Assembly (NCBI GenBank): GCA_008933805.1
Contig: WBUH01000004.1
Span: 124,001 to 188,000 of the forward strand
Direction of reading: 5' to 3'
Source of the DNA: Bacteroidota bacterium
Lineage (GTDB): Bacteria; Bacteroidota; Bacteroidia; UBA8524
Length of the DNA stretch: 64,000 nucleotides
A model generated the notes under the pieces. That model saw only the letters and a program-made list of their open reading frames with translations. It searched no databases and was not told the origin of the DNA. The position numbers and the translations under genes are program-made. Below are positions 1-8,547 of this stretch, piece after piece. Positions within the stretch are counted from its first letter, which is position 1. Every line of letters begins with the position of its first letter.

Positions 1-926
1 GATACCAGTGAGCGGTCGCCGGCTATAATGGTTGGGGTAGCAAACGTTAAACGAGGGTTTTCCATACCACCGAAGGGGAAGCTCGGAGGCAGCACTATTA
101 CATCGTATTTGCCCCAAGCATAAGGGCCGTATAGTTCGCCCGCGCTATTAATCATCTTTTCAAGGTCTACAAACTCCCACGCGCTTTTTTCAATCATTTC
201 AGGCTCGGCATAAACGCCGCAATCTTTGCCCAAACTTCTGTATTCAAAATTGCCGATGGTTATCGCCATCAAATAGCTGGGAATGGCTTGCGGCATCTTA
301 AAGTTATACACACCGTCGGTATGCAAAGTGGTGTCGTTTTCGGCGCTCATCAATACCATCAGTTTGGGGTCGGTTTTGATGGTAGCACTGTAGGTAAATT
401 TCACTCCGGGGCCGTCTTGCAAGGGTATCCAAGTACGTGCCAAGATGGCCTGCGATTGGCTAAACAAAAACGGATGTTTTTTGCCGCTGGTTTGTGAAGG
501 TGCAAGCCACTGCAATGCTTCAGCGTTGGGGCTGGTGGTGTAATATACTTTTACCTTTTGGGTAGTGGGTGTAATGGCTACTTTTAGGCTCTGACCTAAA
601 TGTATATCGGGTTGGCCTAATTCGTATTTGGTTTCGGCACCGTCTTGCTCAACCTTTTTAATGGTAAGGTCTTTGGTGTCTAACCAAAGTTCACTGCTAC
701 CGGTTTTATTCTCCAAAGTAAGTTCTGCAAAACCGTCTAATGTTTTTGTGGAAAAGTCAGCCGTAAGGTTCAGATGTAAGTGTTTCACGGCTACATCATT
801 AGGTTTTGCGTATGAATGAGGATCTTTTAAAATCATGGTCTGGTTTTTGTTTTTATTGTTTTGCGAAGGTTTACAATAAGCTAACGTAAGCGACGTTATG
901 ATAAGAATTATTGTTTGTTTTCTCAT
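1..926 (-). CDS. M1-family metallopeptidase (leukotriene A4 hydrolase-like aminopeptidase), lipoprotein, 3' end outside the window
   Basis: An open frame runs on the minus strand from ATG at 926 to the window edge, about 308 residues. The N-terminus MRKQTIILIITSLTLAYC is a lipoprotein signal with a Cys at position 18, so the protein is probably membrane-anchored in the envelope. It continues with the beta-rich N-terminal domain of M1 aminopeptidases (ADFSTKTLDGFAELTLEN) and reaches the family's exopeptidase motif, here GGMENPRLTF, close to position 30 of the window. The zinc ligands HExxH lie beyond the edge and cannot be checked. GGMENP is the form typical of the leukotriene A4 hydrolase/cold-active aminopeptidase branch. 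Role inferred: removal of N-terminal residues from peptides. Confidence 0.9.
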   Translation of the reverse strand, partial: MRKQTIILIITSLTLAYCKPSQNNKNKNQTMILKDPHSYAKPNDVAVKHLHLNLTADFSTKTLDGFAELTLENKTGSSELWLDTKDLTIKKVEQDGAETKYELGQPDIHLGQSLKVAITPTTQKVKVYYTTSPNAEALQWLAPSQTSGKKHPFLFSQSQAILARTWIPLQDGPGVKFTYSATIKTDPKLMVLMSAENDTTLHTDGVYNFKMPQAIPSYLMAITIGNFEYRSLGKDCGVYAEPEMIEKSAWEFVDLEKMINSAGELYGPYAWGKYDVIVLPPSFPFGGMENPRLTFATPTIIAGDRSLV

Positions 927-1103
927 TGTTCTAAAGCCCAAATATGGTGAAAAAAACACATAAGGAACTGACAGTGGAATATTATTTTGACAAACCCCTA
1001 TTTCAAAAGGATGAATTATTTGCCGAAAAAACTAAATTTGCCAACTTTTAATAAAAACAGTAATAGCTTAAGGATCTTAATGTTTACTACTTTACTCCGC
1101 AAT

Positions 1104-1829
1104 ATGCCAAACGTTAAGGCAATTGCATGGCTGGTGGCTTTTGTAACTATTCCCGTTGCTTCAGCATTGGCTCAGCCCGATGACACTGAACAACAGGATA
1201 CCCAGAGTTACGATTACTACGACGAAAACATAGACGGTGCAGGTGATATGCCGGGCATGAACAGTACTGACGGCTCAGAAGACGAGCCCAAGAAACCTGA
1301 AAAAAAGCCTTATGTACGCATTGTGATGCCGGTTGACTCGATTACTGAGCTGATTACTTATGACAGTATTATTGAGCAAACTGATTCTTACTACGACTCG
1401 TTGTATTTGCGCGCCAAACGCTGGATAACCGCTAAATGGCATGCTGATAAAAAACAAAAAGAGTTGGCAAAAGTATTTACTGACGATGTGTTGTATGAGA
1501 AGTTTAAGGTGAAAGTGAAACTTCCGATGCGTGTACGCTACAACAAGTTTTCATCAAACGAGTACGGGCAAGTTGAGTTTACGCTTACCATGCGATTTAA
1601 GGATGGGAAGTATAAGTACCATGTAAGCAACATGACACACTTGCTGCCTGAAACATCAGACAAGAAGGACATCAATTATGTGTACCTTGAGTTCTACATG
1701 AAATCAGAAAAGAACGTGGTAAACTACGACCGTTATTTGAGGGCTGCCGATGCGGCGGTGCGCAAAATGGTGGTAGATATGACCAAGGCAATGCGTGAAC
1801 CTGTTGAGGTTGACGAGGACGATTGGTAG
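1104..1829 (+). CDS. secreted protein with DUF4468-like (TBP-like fold) domain
   Basis: From ATG 1104 the product is 241 residues with a signal peptide (MPNVKAIAWLVAFVTIPVASALAQ region). An acidic, low-complexity linker rich in D, E, P and K follows (to about residue 65), and then a conserved domain: VDSITELITYDSIIEQTDSY, an YLRAKRWITAKWH helix, and alternating strands with VEFTLTMRFKDGKYKYHVSN. The pattern 'short strand, RAKxW helix, LTxxFKDGKYKY' matches the DUF4468 family common in Bacteroidota; function unknown. The frame is open upstream to a TTG at 987 and an ATG at 1011, but those starts would bury the signal sequence, so 1104 is preferred. A palindromic terminator follows directly. 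Confidence 0.7.
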   Translation: MPNVKAIAWLVAFVTIPVASALAQPDDTEQQDTQSYDYYDENIDGAGDMPGMNSTDGSEDEPKKPEKKPYVRIVMPVDSITELITYDSIIEQTDSYYDSLYLRAKRWITAKWHADKKQKELAKVFTDDVLYEKFKVKVKLPMRVRYNKFSSNEYGQVEFTLTMRFKDGKYKYHVSNMTHLLPETSDKKDINYVYLEFYMKSEKNVVNYDRYLRAADAAVRKMVVDMTKAMREPVEVDEDDW

Positions 1830-1850
1830 GATTTACCCAAACGATATAAC

Positions 1851-1878
1851 AAAAAAAGCGGCCTTGGCCGCTTTTTTT
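1851..1878. terminator. bidirectional intrinsic terminator
   Basis: A perfect inverted repeat with a 13-bp stem (seven A, then GCGGCC) and a 2-base TT loop, ending in seven T. The A and T runs on both sides let it serve the plus-strand gene ending at 1829 and the minus-strand gene ending at 1905. Confidence 0.9.
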
Positions 1879-1904
1879 GTTTATTGTCTCAATCCCGACG
1901 AAAC

Positions 1905-2855
1905 TTATTCGGTTTCTTCTCCCGTAGCGGGGCTAACAGGTGTAATAGCAGGTGGAGTAATGAAGCTCTTGTCTTTAGGCAATACGATGGTGTATGCCTT
2001 TTTCGCCTTGTTCTTAAGGTAGGGTTTGCGCAACCAAGGGTTAAGCAGTTTAAGTACTTTGTAGTTTATACCCTGACTAATGGCATATTGGGCAAGATTA
2101 TCCACTGCACTGTCAAGGGTAACGGTGTATGTTTCAATAGTAGGATAATACTCTGCACTATCAATCACAAAACCGTATTTAGCGGGGTTGCTGTAAATTT
2201 CTTTAATCGCTAATATTCTAAACAAGTAGCGTGATGTTTCTTTGTTAAGCAACAAATCATAATAGCTGCCCACGCCCTGCTTTTTAATAGCGTTATCTAC
2301 GCCGTTCTCGCCCATGTTATAAGCGGCAGCGGCTAGCGTCCAGTTGCCCAGTTTTTCTTTATTGTCTTTCAGGTACTTGCAGGCCGCTTCAGTAGCCTTT
2401 TCAAGGTGGTAGCGTTCATCTACCTCTTCATTTATCTCTAATCCGTAGCGCTTTCCGGTGCTTTCTAAAAATTGCCAGAAACCTTCCGCCTTTGCGGGCG
2501 AAACCACATTATCCAAGCCGCTTTCAGCAACCGCAAGGTATTTAAAATCGTCAGGCAAGCCATTTTTCTTCATTACCGCTTCCATTACAGGGAAAAACCG
2601 CTTCGTCTTTTTCAAAGCAAACAAGGTTTGCGAGTGATAAAATGTATTTATCATCAACTCACGGTCAAAACGTTCGCGCACATCAAAATCCTTCATGGGC
2701 ACATTTTCTCCTGCAAACAAAAGTTTCTCAGGCAATGCGGGTGCTTTAATGCTCTCAGGCTTGTTAACCGTCTTCTCAGGTTGGTCAAAAGCAAGCAAGG
2801 CTACCACGGTAATGGCAATCACAGCCCCTGTAATTATAAATACTGACTTTTTCAT
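1905..2855 (-). CDS. lytic transglycosylase (SLT domain, MltD-like)
   Basis: A 316-residue protein from ATG 2855, chosen because it places MKKSVFIITGAVIAITVVAL at the very N-terminus as a signal or membrane anchor. The SLT/lysozyme-like domain follows: KYLAVAESGLDN contains the expected catalytic Glu, AEGFWQFLESTGKRYGL is the second family block, and LAAAAYNMGENGVDNAIKKQ is the AYN block. The C-terminal part (ETYTVTLDSAVDNLAQYAIS, then ILLNPWL-like residues) resembles a LysM-like region, but without clear repeats. Predicted to cleave the glycan strands of peptidoglycan in the periplasm. It is convergent with the upstream gene across a shared terminator. Confidence 0.88.
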   Translation of the reverse strand: MKKSVFIITGAVIAITVVALLAFDQPEKTVNKPESIKAPALPEKLLFAGENVPMKDFDVRERFDRELMINTFYHSQTLFALKKTKRFFPVMEAVMKKNGLPDDFKYLAVAESGLDNVVSPAKAEGFWQFLESTGKRYGLEINEEVDERYHLEKATEAACKYLKDNKEKLGNWTLAAAAYNMGENGVDNAIKKQGVGSYYDLLLNKETSRYLFRILAIKEIYSNPAKYGFVIDSAEYYPTIETYTVTLDSAVDNLAQYAISQGINYKVLKLLNPWLRKPYLKNKAKKAYTIVLPKDKSFITPPAITPVSPATGEETE

Positions 2856-2980
2856 ACTATACATATAACGCTTTACAAAGGTACTTAGCGTTTTGTTGTA
2901 TAGCATTACCATACATTTTTTATTGTAGCGATATTTTTATGGCTTTATAAGTGTAATATTGCCATTAACCACAATTCGTA

Positions 2981-3886
2981 GTGATAGAGACTAAGTTTTT
3001 TTCACAATACATGCTGCCCGCCACCCTCGCTTTCATCATGGTGGGCATGGGGCTATCACTTACCCGTCGCGATTTCTTAAACATTATTAAAAACCCTAAA
3101 GGGCTTGGTATTGGCTTGTTAGCTCAAATGCTTTTGCTGCCTGCATTGGCATTTTTAATCACGTTAATTATTCCCGGTCTTAGCCCTGAGTTAAAAGTAG
3201 GTATTGTGTTGCTGGCGGCCTGCCCCGGCGGTGCTACCTCAAACCTTGTAAACTATCTTATTAATAGTAACCTTGCCTTGTCGGTTTCTATTACCACGGT
3301 TAATAGTTTCCTCACTCAGTTTACCATTCCTATTTTGGTGAGTTTGGCGTTGGGTGCCTATATGAATCAAGACGCATCTATCCACCTGCCTTTTTGGGAA
3401 ACACTGATACAGATTTTATTGATTACGGTGATACCCGCAGCGATTGGGATTTACATTCGCAGACGTTGGGCTCGTTTTGCCGATAAAGTACGTAAGCCCT
3501 TAAAATACATTATGACTGCACTATTGGCAGTGGCAATGGTGGGTGCTATTTTCCTTGAAAACAACGAAAACATTAATATTCCTATCCGTGATTATTGGAG
3601 AGTGGTGCCTCTTACGTTGCTGCTAAATGTGGGCGGTATGATAGGTTCCTTCTACACTGCTAAATACTTTAAACTGGACTTGAAAAGCCAAGCTACTATA
3701 TCGGTAGAAGTGGGTTTACAAAACACCGCGTTGGCTATTGCCGTTGCTACAGGGCCTTATATGTTAAACAACCCTGCTATTGCAATCCCTGCTGCTGTGT
3801 ATGCGTTGTTTTCGTTCTTTACCACCGCTGCCTTTGGTTTGCTCGTGAGCCGCAGCGAATCTAAGGAGATTAAGTCCGTACAATAA
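2981..3886 (+). CDS. bile acid:sodium symporter (BASS) family transporter
   Basis: 301 residues read from a GTG at 2981 (GTGATAGAGACT). An ATG 10 codons downstream is possible, but the GTG form gives the fuller first helix. About nine hydrophobic helices are visible. LLAACPGGATSNLVNYLINS is the characteristic BASS block (CPGG-SN), followed by LSVSITTVNSFLTQFTIPIL, and later VEVGLQNTALAIAVATG, the second substrate/sodium-site block. Members carry organic anions together with sodium; the substrate cannot be told from sequence. It stands alone and ends in its own terminator. Confidence 0.9.
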   Translation: MIETKFFSQYMLPATLAFIMVGMGLSLTRRDFLNIIKNPKGLGIGLLAQMLLLPALAFLITLIIPGLSPELKVGIVLLAACPGGATSNLVNYLINSNLALSVSITTVNSFLTQFTIPILVSLALGAYMNQDASIHLPFWETLIQILLITVIPAAIGIYIRRRWARFADKVRKPLKYIMTALLAVAMVGAIFLENNENINIPIRDYWRVVPLTLLLNVGGMIGSFYTAKYFKLDLKSQATISVEVGLQNTALAIAVATGPYMLNNPAIAIPAAVYALFSFFTTAAFGLLVSRSESKEIKSVQ

Positions 3887-3888
3887 AA

Positions 3889-3915
3889 AACGCCGCAAGG
3901 CAAGCTTGCGACGTT
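3889..3915 (+). terminator. hairpin terminator after the BASS gene
   Basis: Inverted repeat AACGCCGCAAG / CTTGCGACGTT with one mismatch and a 5-base loop, preceded by a run of six A. The T-run is weak (TTCTT), so it may work better for the minus-strand icd transcript that ends at 3940, for which the A run becomes T. Confidence 0.6.
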
Positions 3916-3939
3916 CTTACATTATATTTTCTAACTTTC

Positions 3940-5403
3940 TTATTGTCCTTGTGCCAAGCTAAAACCGCGTACATCACCAATGTTTATTAGCATTTCGGTA
4001 GATGTAACGAAGTAAATGCTTGCTACTTTGGCAGCAATATCAAACACTTCTTGTTGAGTAACTACTGACCCATCCGCCTTAGCAATACGGGCACAATAGT
4101 GGTCTACACACTCGGTTAGTACTGAGCCTGTAGGCCATACTTGCGTTCCCCTGTTCGAGATGGTTTGCAACTCAAAACCAGCAGGCACAATAGGCTGTAG
4201 TTTAGCCGCAATAGCATCCGCTTGTTCGTTGCTCTCAAAAAAGTAATCAGCACCTACTAAGGTAGTTTCTGCTTTTTTAGGGCTTTCCATCATTGGGCGT
4301 GCTGCGGGGTAAGCAGGTTTTTGCCAAGTATAGTCGATAGCAGGTGATTTACGTGGGGTTGTGTTTGCAGGCACTTTGCCCAAGTTTTCAATAATGGCGC
4401 CTGCAAATCCTGTTGTGTTTACCGATGGGATTGATTTATCACCAAAATCTCCGGTATGTACGCCGGTTTCAAGGGTGTAAAGCAATGAGTTTTCAATACT
4501 GTCAGCTTCAGCGTAGAAACCTAAGTGACGCAACATCATAATACCGCTTAGTAGCAATGATGTTGGGTTGGCTATGTTTTTACCTGCAATATCAGGAGCA
4601 GTGCCGTGCACCGCTTCAAATATCGAGATACGCTCGCCGATGTTGGCCGAAGGGGCAAAGCCCAAACCACCCACCAAGCCGGCACACAAATCAGATACTA
4701 TATCACCTTGCAGGTTGGTAAGCACCACCACTTCGTAATCGTTGGGGCGTACTACCAGTTTCATGCACAGGTCATCAATAATCACATCTTTTGCTTCAAT
4801 ATCCGGATAGTCTTTAGCTACCTCGTAAAAGGTTTCCAAAAACATACCGTCGGTTACTTTCATAATGTTTGCCTTGTGGCCGCAAACTACGCTCTTGTTT
4901 CCATTGCGACGAGCCAATTCAAAGGCAAAACGGTGCACTTGCGCGCTACCGGGGCGGGTAATAAAACGGCGGCAAAGAGCCACATCGTGTGTATTCAAAT
5001 GCTCAATACCACCATAAGTACCTTCAATGTTCTCACGGATAATGGTAATATCAATCGGAATACCTGCTTTTGAGTAAACAGTCTCAACCCCGTTAAGTGT
5101 TTGAAAACGGCGGTTGTTGGCAAACGTACTCCACTTTTTACGTGCAGTAACGTTAATACTCTTCATTCCTTTGCCCTTAGGAGTTTCCATGGGGCCTTTA
5201 AACAAAATACCGTTGCTTTCAATGCTGCGTTCGGCTTCAGGGGTCATACCGGCATTAAAGCCTTTCAAAAAAACGTCTTTGCCCATCTCTACATACTCAT
5301 AATCAATATCCACTTTCGCGGCGTTGAATATGGAAAGTACGGCATCCATTATTTCGGGCCCTATGCCATCGCCCTTTGCTACTGAAATTTTATATTTTGC
5401 CAT
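3940..5403 (-). CDS. icd: isocitrate dehydrogenase (NADP-dependent, Thermus-type long form)
   Basis: 487 residues of the isocitrate/isopropylmalate dehydrogenase family. The N-terminal nucleotide-fold start GDGIGPEIM, the substrate-loop IRENIEGTYGG, the metal-ligand block NLQGDIVSDLCAGLVGGLG and the cofactor region FEAVHGTAPDIAGKNIANP are all intact. The length and the extra C-terminal domain after about residue 340 (ending EMLINIGDVRGFSLAQGQ) match the about 480-500-residue Thermus-like NADP-ICDH rather than the shorter E. coli enzyme or IMDH. It converts isocitrate to 2-oxoglutarate in the TCA cycle; citrate synthase lies at 45.9 kb. A possible -7 element (TACCTTCG on the minus strand, 5443-5436) precedes it. 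Confidence 0.9.
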   Translation of the reverse strand: MAKYKISVAKGDGIGPEIMDAVLSIFNAAKVDIDYEYVEMGKDVFLKGFNAGMTPEAERSIESNGILFKGPMETPKGKGMKSINVTARKKWSTFANNRRFQTLNGVETVYSKAGIPIDITIIRENIEGTYGGIEHLNTHDVALCRRFITRPGSAQVHRFAFELARRNGNKSVVCGHKANIMKVTDGMFLETFYEVAKDYPDIEAKDVIIDDLCMKLVVRPNDYEVVVLTNLQGDIVSDLCAGLVGGLGFAPSANIGERISIFEAVHGTAPDIAGKNIANPTSLLLSGIMMLRHLGFYAEADSIENSLLYTLETGVHTGDFGDKSIPSVNTTGFAGAIIENLGKVPANTTPRKSPAIDYTWQKPAYPAARPMMESPKKAETTLVGADYFFESNEQADAIAAKLQPIVPAGFELQTISNRGTQVWPTGSVLTECVDHYCARIAKADGSVVTQQEVFDIAAKVASIYFVTSTEMLINIGDVRGFSLAQGQ

Positions 5404-5524
5404 TATCTACCTTATCTATAATTTTTATACGGGCGCGAAGGTAACAAGGCTGCGTTAATTATGCCACCCCGAAAGCGTATTTAACCGCAAACTTGTAAAC
5501 GCTTTTTCTTATACTTGAAGTGAG

Positions 5525-6148
5525 ATGAAAGAATTGAGGCAATTGATACAAAAGGGTGAAAACGAAACCCTTGATTTTAAACAGGAAATTAGCAGCGCCT
5601 CAAAAATTGCCAAAACCATTGTTTCGTTTGCTAACCGCAAAGGAGGCCGGCTGCTGATAGGAATACGCGACAACAAAAGCATAGCCGGGGTGCGTACGGA
5701 AGATGAGAAGTACATGCTTACCCTTGCCAGCGATTTTTATTGTAAACCACCTATTGAGTTGGTGATAAACGAATGGGAGCTTGACGGCAAGGTGGTGTTG
5801 GAGGCCATTGTACCCGAAGGACCTGATAAACCTTATTATGCCAAAGACGATGACGGAAAGTGGTGGGTTTACGTGCGTGTTAAGGACCAAAGCCTATTGG
5901 CCAGCAAAATTGTGGTTGATGTTTTGAAACGTGAAGCCGCACAAAAAGATACCCTGATTCAAATTACCAGTAAGGAGCAGGCATTGCTGGATTATCTCGC
6001 CAAAAACCACAAAATAACGCTGAAGCAGTACTGCAAATTGATAAACATATCGCGGTGGAGGGCCAGTAAAATTTTGGTGACTCTTATTTCTGCGGGCATC
6101 ATCCGCTCACACAATACTGAAAAGATAGAATTCTATACACTTAGTTAA
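5525..6148 (+). CDS. AlbA_2 / Schlafen-like putative DNA-binding protein
   Basis: 207 residues. The N-terminal half, with GENETLDFKQEIS, KIAKTIVSFANRKGGRLLIGI and RDNKSIAGV, is the AlbA_2 (divergent AAA-4/Schlafen) domain. The usual pattern 'E...lEFK, ia.AFANt.GG.l.iGv.d.g.i.G' is fully recognisable. The C-terminal 60 residues (ALLDYLAKNHKITLKQYCKL, then ISRWRASKILVTLISAGIIR) form a winged-helix-like DNA-binding segment. Family members are mostly uncharacterised regulators or nucleic-acid binding proteins. It stands as a single gene; no partner is visible. Confidence 0.8.
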   Translation: MKELRQLIQKGENETLDFKQEISSASKIAKTIVSFANRKGGRLLIGIRDNKSIAGVRTEDEKYMLTLASDFYCKPPIELVINEWELDGKVVLEAIVPEGPDKPYYAKDDDGKWWVYVRVKDQSLLASKIVVDVLKREAAQKDTLIQITSKEQALLDYLAKNHKITLKQYCKLINISRWRASKILVTLISAGIIRSHNTEKIEFYTLS

Positions 6149-6196
6149 AATTTAATTGCTGACTATCAATAAGTTTCACGCTTATTTCTTTTTTTT

Positions 6197-6210
6197 GGAA
6201 TGATTGTTCC
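6197..6210. promoter_or_regulatory. operator O1 for the SDR gene (GGAATGATTGTTCC)
   Basis: A 14-bp near-palindrome of the form GGAAyGATnrTTCC. It sits directly at the -33 element (TTTG, 6194-6197) of the SDR promoter. Two more copies occur at 6231 and 7027, each on a promoter. It is probably bound by the TetR-family protein encoded at 7090. Confidence 0.75.
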
Positions 6211-6221
6211 GTTTATCCGCA

Positions 6222-6229
6222 TACATTTG
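6222..6229 (+). promoter_or_regulatory. -7 promoter element TACATTTG of the SDR gene
   Basis: It matches the Bacteroidota -7 consensus TAnnTTTG, with a -33 TTTG at 6194-6197 (24-bp spacing). It lies between operators O1 and O2, so a bound repressor would block it from both sides. Confidence 0.7.
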
Positions 6230-6230
6230 C

Positions 6231-6244
6231 GGAACGATTATTCC
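6231..6244. promoter_or_regulatory. operator O2 for the SDR gene (GGAACGATTATTCC)
   Basis: Second copy of the GGAAyGATnrTTCC palindrome, 34 bp from O1 (about three helical turns), covering the expected transcription start and ending 11 bp before the ATG at 6256. Confidence 0.75.
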
Positions 6245-6255
6245 AAAATAACAAA

Positions 6256-7008
6256 ATGACTGATTTAACTAACAAAATAGCAGTTGTTACCGGTGGTAAC
6301 AGCGGCATTGGGTATGCTACCGCCCAACAACTTATTAAAGACGGAGCCAAAGTGATAATAACAGGCCGTAACCCAAAAGCCGTTGAAGAAGCTGCAAATG
6401 AATTAGGACACGGGACACTGGGTATTGTTTCTGACCAAGCCAGCTTAACAGATACAGATGCATTGGTGAAAAAAGTTACCGATACCTACGGCAAAGTAGA
6501 TGTGTTATTTATAAATGCCGGTGTTGCTACGTTTGCCCCGCTTGAGCATTTAAGCGAAGCCACTTATGACACCATTATGAACATAAACCTTAAAGGTGCT
6601 GTATTTACTTTGCAACGCTTTTTACCCTTGTTGCAAGAAGGTTCTTCAGTAATTTTCTTATCATCTGTAAATGCATACACTGGTATGGCAAATACAATGG
6701 CCTATGCAGCCAGCAAAGCTGGTCTAAACTCTGTAATGCGCACAGCTGCGGTTGAATTAGCACCAAAAGGAATTCGTGTAAATGCGGTATGCCCCGGTCC
6801 GGTTAAAACTCCGATTTTTGATAAAACCGGCATGCCACAAGAAGCTATGTACTCATTCGAAGAAGCTGTGACCCAAAAAATAGCTTTAAAAAGGTTTGGC
6901 GAATCAGGAGAGGTGGCAAAACTTGTTTCTTTCCTTAGTGGTCCTGCCTCAAGTTTTATTACCGGCTCAGAGTACACCATTGATGGTGGTTTAATGCTTA
7001 AAGGCTAA
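6256..7008 (+). CDS. SDR-family oxidoreductase
   Basis: 250 residues of a classical short-chain dehydrogenase. The cofactor motif TGGNSGIG is at residues 12-19, the NAG motif is in FINAGVATF, and the catalytic Ser is in FLSSVNAYTG, with Tyr150 and Lys154 in YAASK. The family C-terminus ITGSEYTIDGGLMLKG is present. An NAD(P)H-dependent carbonyl/alcohol interconversion is expected; the substrate is unknown. Two operator copies frame its promoter, and the TetR-family gene follows 81 bp downstream on the same strand, so it is probably the main target of that repressor. Induced SDR/TetR pairs often handle reactive aldehydes or xenobiotics, but that is inference here. Confidence 0.92.
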   Translation: MTDLTNKIAVVTGGNSGIGYATAQQLIKDGAKVIITGRNPKAVEEAANELGHGTLGIVSDQASLTDTDALVKKVTDTYGKVDVLFINAGVATFAPLEHLSEATYDTIMNINLKGAVFTLQRFLPLLQEGSSVIFLSSVNAYTGMANTMAYAASKAGLNSVMRTAAVELAPKGIRVNAVCPGPVKTPIFDKTGMPQEAMYSFEEAVTQKIALKRFGESGEVAKLVSFLSGPASSFITGSEYTIDGGLMLKG

Positions 7009-7026
7009 AAAAATTTACCTCAATTT

Positions 7027-7040
7027 GGAACGATAGTTCC
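7027..7040. promoter_or_regulatory. operator O3 for the tetR gene (GGAACGATAGTTCC)
   Basis: Third copy of the palindrome. It starts at the last base of the -33 TTTG (7024-7027) and ends 8 bp before the -7 element (7049), i.e. inside the core-promoter spacer. This placement implies autorepression of the TetR gene. Confidence 0.78.
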
Positions 7041-7048
7041 GTTTTTTG

Positions 7049-7056
7049 TAGCTTTG
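7049..7056 (+). promoter_or_regulatory. -7 promoter element TAGCTTTG of the tetR gene
   Basis: Exact TAnnTTTG match with a -33 TTTG at 7024-7027 (21-bp spacer). The ATG of the regulator is at 7090. Confidence 0.72.
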
Positions 7057-7089
7057 CAGTTGATATAAACGGCAAGGCTACAATTATTT

Positions 7090-7674
7090 ATGGCACGTAA
7101 CAAAGAGTTTAACCAAGAAGAGACATTGCAAAAAGCAATGACTATTTTTTGGGTGAAGGGCTACAGTGCCACCTCAATGCAAGATTTGGTAGACGGGTTG
7201 GGCATTAGCCGCTCAAGTATGTACGATACCTACGGTGATAAAGATACCTTGTTTTATGCCGCGCTGGAAAATTACGCAAAGCGTGAGATTGATGTTTTAT
7301 CAAACATTTTCGACACGGCAAAATCTCCGTTACAAGCCATACAAAATCTTTTCAGCGGTATTGTAACTGAAAGCATATCGGATACCATGCACAAAGGTTG
7401 CTTTATTGTGAATGCGATAGGTGAATTGCCGGTGTGCAATGCCAAAGTGAAAACTCTTGTAAACGGCACGTTGGAAACAATGACAGAAACTGTTGCCGAC
7501 ATGATAGCCGCCGGACAAAAAGCCGGGGAAATAAGTACCCGCCACACCCCTGCCCAATGGGCGGCATTTATTACCAACACAATAACCGGGCTACGCGTAG
7601 CGGCACGGGGCGGAGCTGATGTAAAAATCCTCACCGATATTGCAGCCGTTGCATTATCAGCACTTAAGGTGTAA
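7090..7674 (+). CDS. TetR/AcrR-family transcriptional repressor
   Basis: 194 residues. The N-terminal DNA-binding domain has the TetR helix-turn-helix (ATSMQDLVDGLGISRSSMYD, then TYGDKDTLF) at about residues 26-54. The C-terminal ligand domain (residues 70-190) contains HKGCFIVNAIGE, a block shared with the TetR branch that often regulates an adjacent reductase or efflux gene. It is preceded by its own operator-bearing promoter and by the SDR gene. Regulation inferred: it represses both the SDR gene and itself through GGAAyGATnrTTCC sites and is released by an unknown small molecule. Confidence 0.92.
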   Translation: MARNKEFNQEETLQKAMTIFWVKGYSATSMQDLVDGLGISRSSMYDTYGDKDTLFYAALENYAKREIDVLSNIFDTAKSPLQAIQNLFSGIVTESISDTMHKGCFIVNAIGELPVCNAKVKTLVNGTLETMTETVADMIAAGQKAGEISTRHTPAQWAAFITNTITGLRVAARGGADVKILTDIAAVALSALKV

Positions 7675-7738
7675 GCCGCCTTGCATTCAGCCTCTTAATA
7701 CAATTGTTAATCAAATTTTCTTAACGTTTAAGAATGAT

Positions 7739-7746
7739 TACCTTTG
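7739..7746 (+). promoter_or_regulatory. -7 promoter element TACCTTTG of purQ
   Basis: TAnnTTTG match 18 bp before the ATG at 7765. It also decides the purQ start: the in-frame ATG-like codon at 7744 lies inside this element, so the transcript would begin after it. Confidence 0.65.
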
Positions 7747-7764
7747 CACAAAATCTCCCCGTTA

Positions 7765-8463
7765 ATGAAATTTGGTGTTGTAATATTCCCAGGGTCTAAC
7801 TGTGACCAAGATTTAATACAAACTTTAAAAAAAGTTACCCAACAAGAAGTTGTTGAGCTTTGGCACAAGGATACCGATTTGCAAGGTTGCGATATGGTGT
7901 TCCTTCCCGGAGGCTTTTCGTATGGTGATTACCTGCGAAGCGGTGCTATTGCAAAGCTATCACCCATTATGAACAGCGTGATTGAGTTTGCAAACAACGG
8001 TGGTTATGTAATGGGTATTTGCAACGGTTTCCAGATTTTATGCGAAAGCGGACTATTGCCCGGCGCATTGTTGCACAACTCAAGCCGTAAATTCATCTGC
8101 TCAAACGTTTACATTAAGCCTGAAGCCGATACTGCTTTAACAGCAGGTTTGGATAAAAACAAAGCGCTTAAAATACCAATTGCTCACGGCGAGGGTAATT
8201 ACTATGCGGATGAAGAAACTATTAAAAGTTTGACCGAAAACGGTCAGATACTTTTTAGGTATTGTGATGAAGCCGGAAACGTAACCGCAGAGGCTAACCC
8301 CAATGGCGCATTACACAACATTGCAGGTATAACCAACAAAACCAAAAACGTATTTGGTATGATGCCCCACCCTGAGCGTGCGGCAGCCGATGAGTTATAC
8401 AATACCGACGGATTGGCAATGTTTACCAATCTGTTAAAAATAGCAGTACCTGCGGCAGTATAA
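7765..8463 (+). CDS. purQ: phosphoribosylformylglycinamidine synthase subunit I (glutamine amidotransferase)
   Basis: 232 residues from ATG 7765, giving the family N-terminus MKFGVVIFPGSNCDQD. The class-I glutamine amidotransferase triad is visible: nucleophile Cys in MGICNGFQIL and the His-Glu pair in MMPHPERA. PGGFSYGDYLRSG is the oxyanion-region block. It supplies ammonia from glutamine for the FGAR to FGAM step of purine synthesis, as the small subunit that works with separate PurL and PurS proteins; neither is encoded here. The start at 7744 is rejected because it overlaps the promoter. Confidence 0.93.
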   Translation: MKFGVVIFPGSNCDQDLIQTLKKVTQQEVVELWHKDTDLQGCDMVFLPGGFSYGDYLRSGAIAKLSPIMNSVIEFANNGGYVMGICNGFQILCESGLLPGALLHNSSRKFICSNVYIKPEADTALTAGLDKNKALKIPIAHGEGNYYADEETIKSLTENGQILFRYCDEAGNVTAEANPNGALHNIAGITNKTKNVFGMMPHPERAAADELYNTDGLAMFTNLLKIAVPAAV

Positions 8464-8547
8464 AATACATACGCAGGGCAACCATTGCTATAAAGGCTCT
8501 TTGTACGTCAACAAAATTTGCTACTTTAGCCGCTTATATTCATTCTG

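Noticed and set aside
7744-7764. Upstream in-frame start of purQ
   Set aside because: It lies inside the TACCTTTG promoter element and adds residues that the family does not have.
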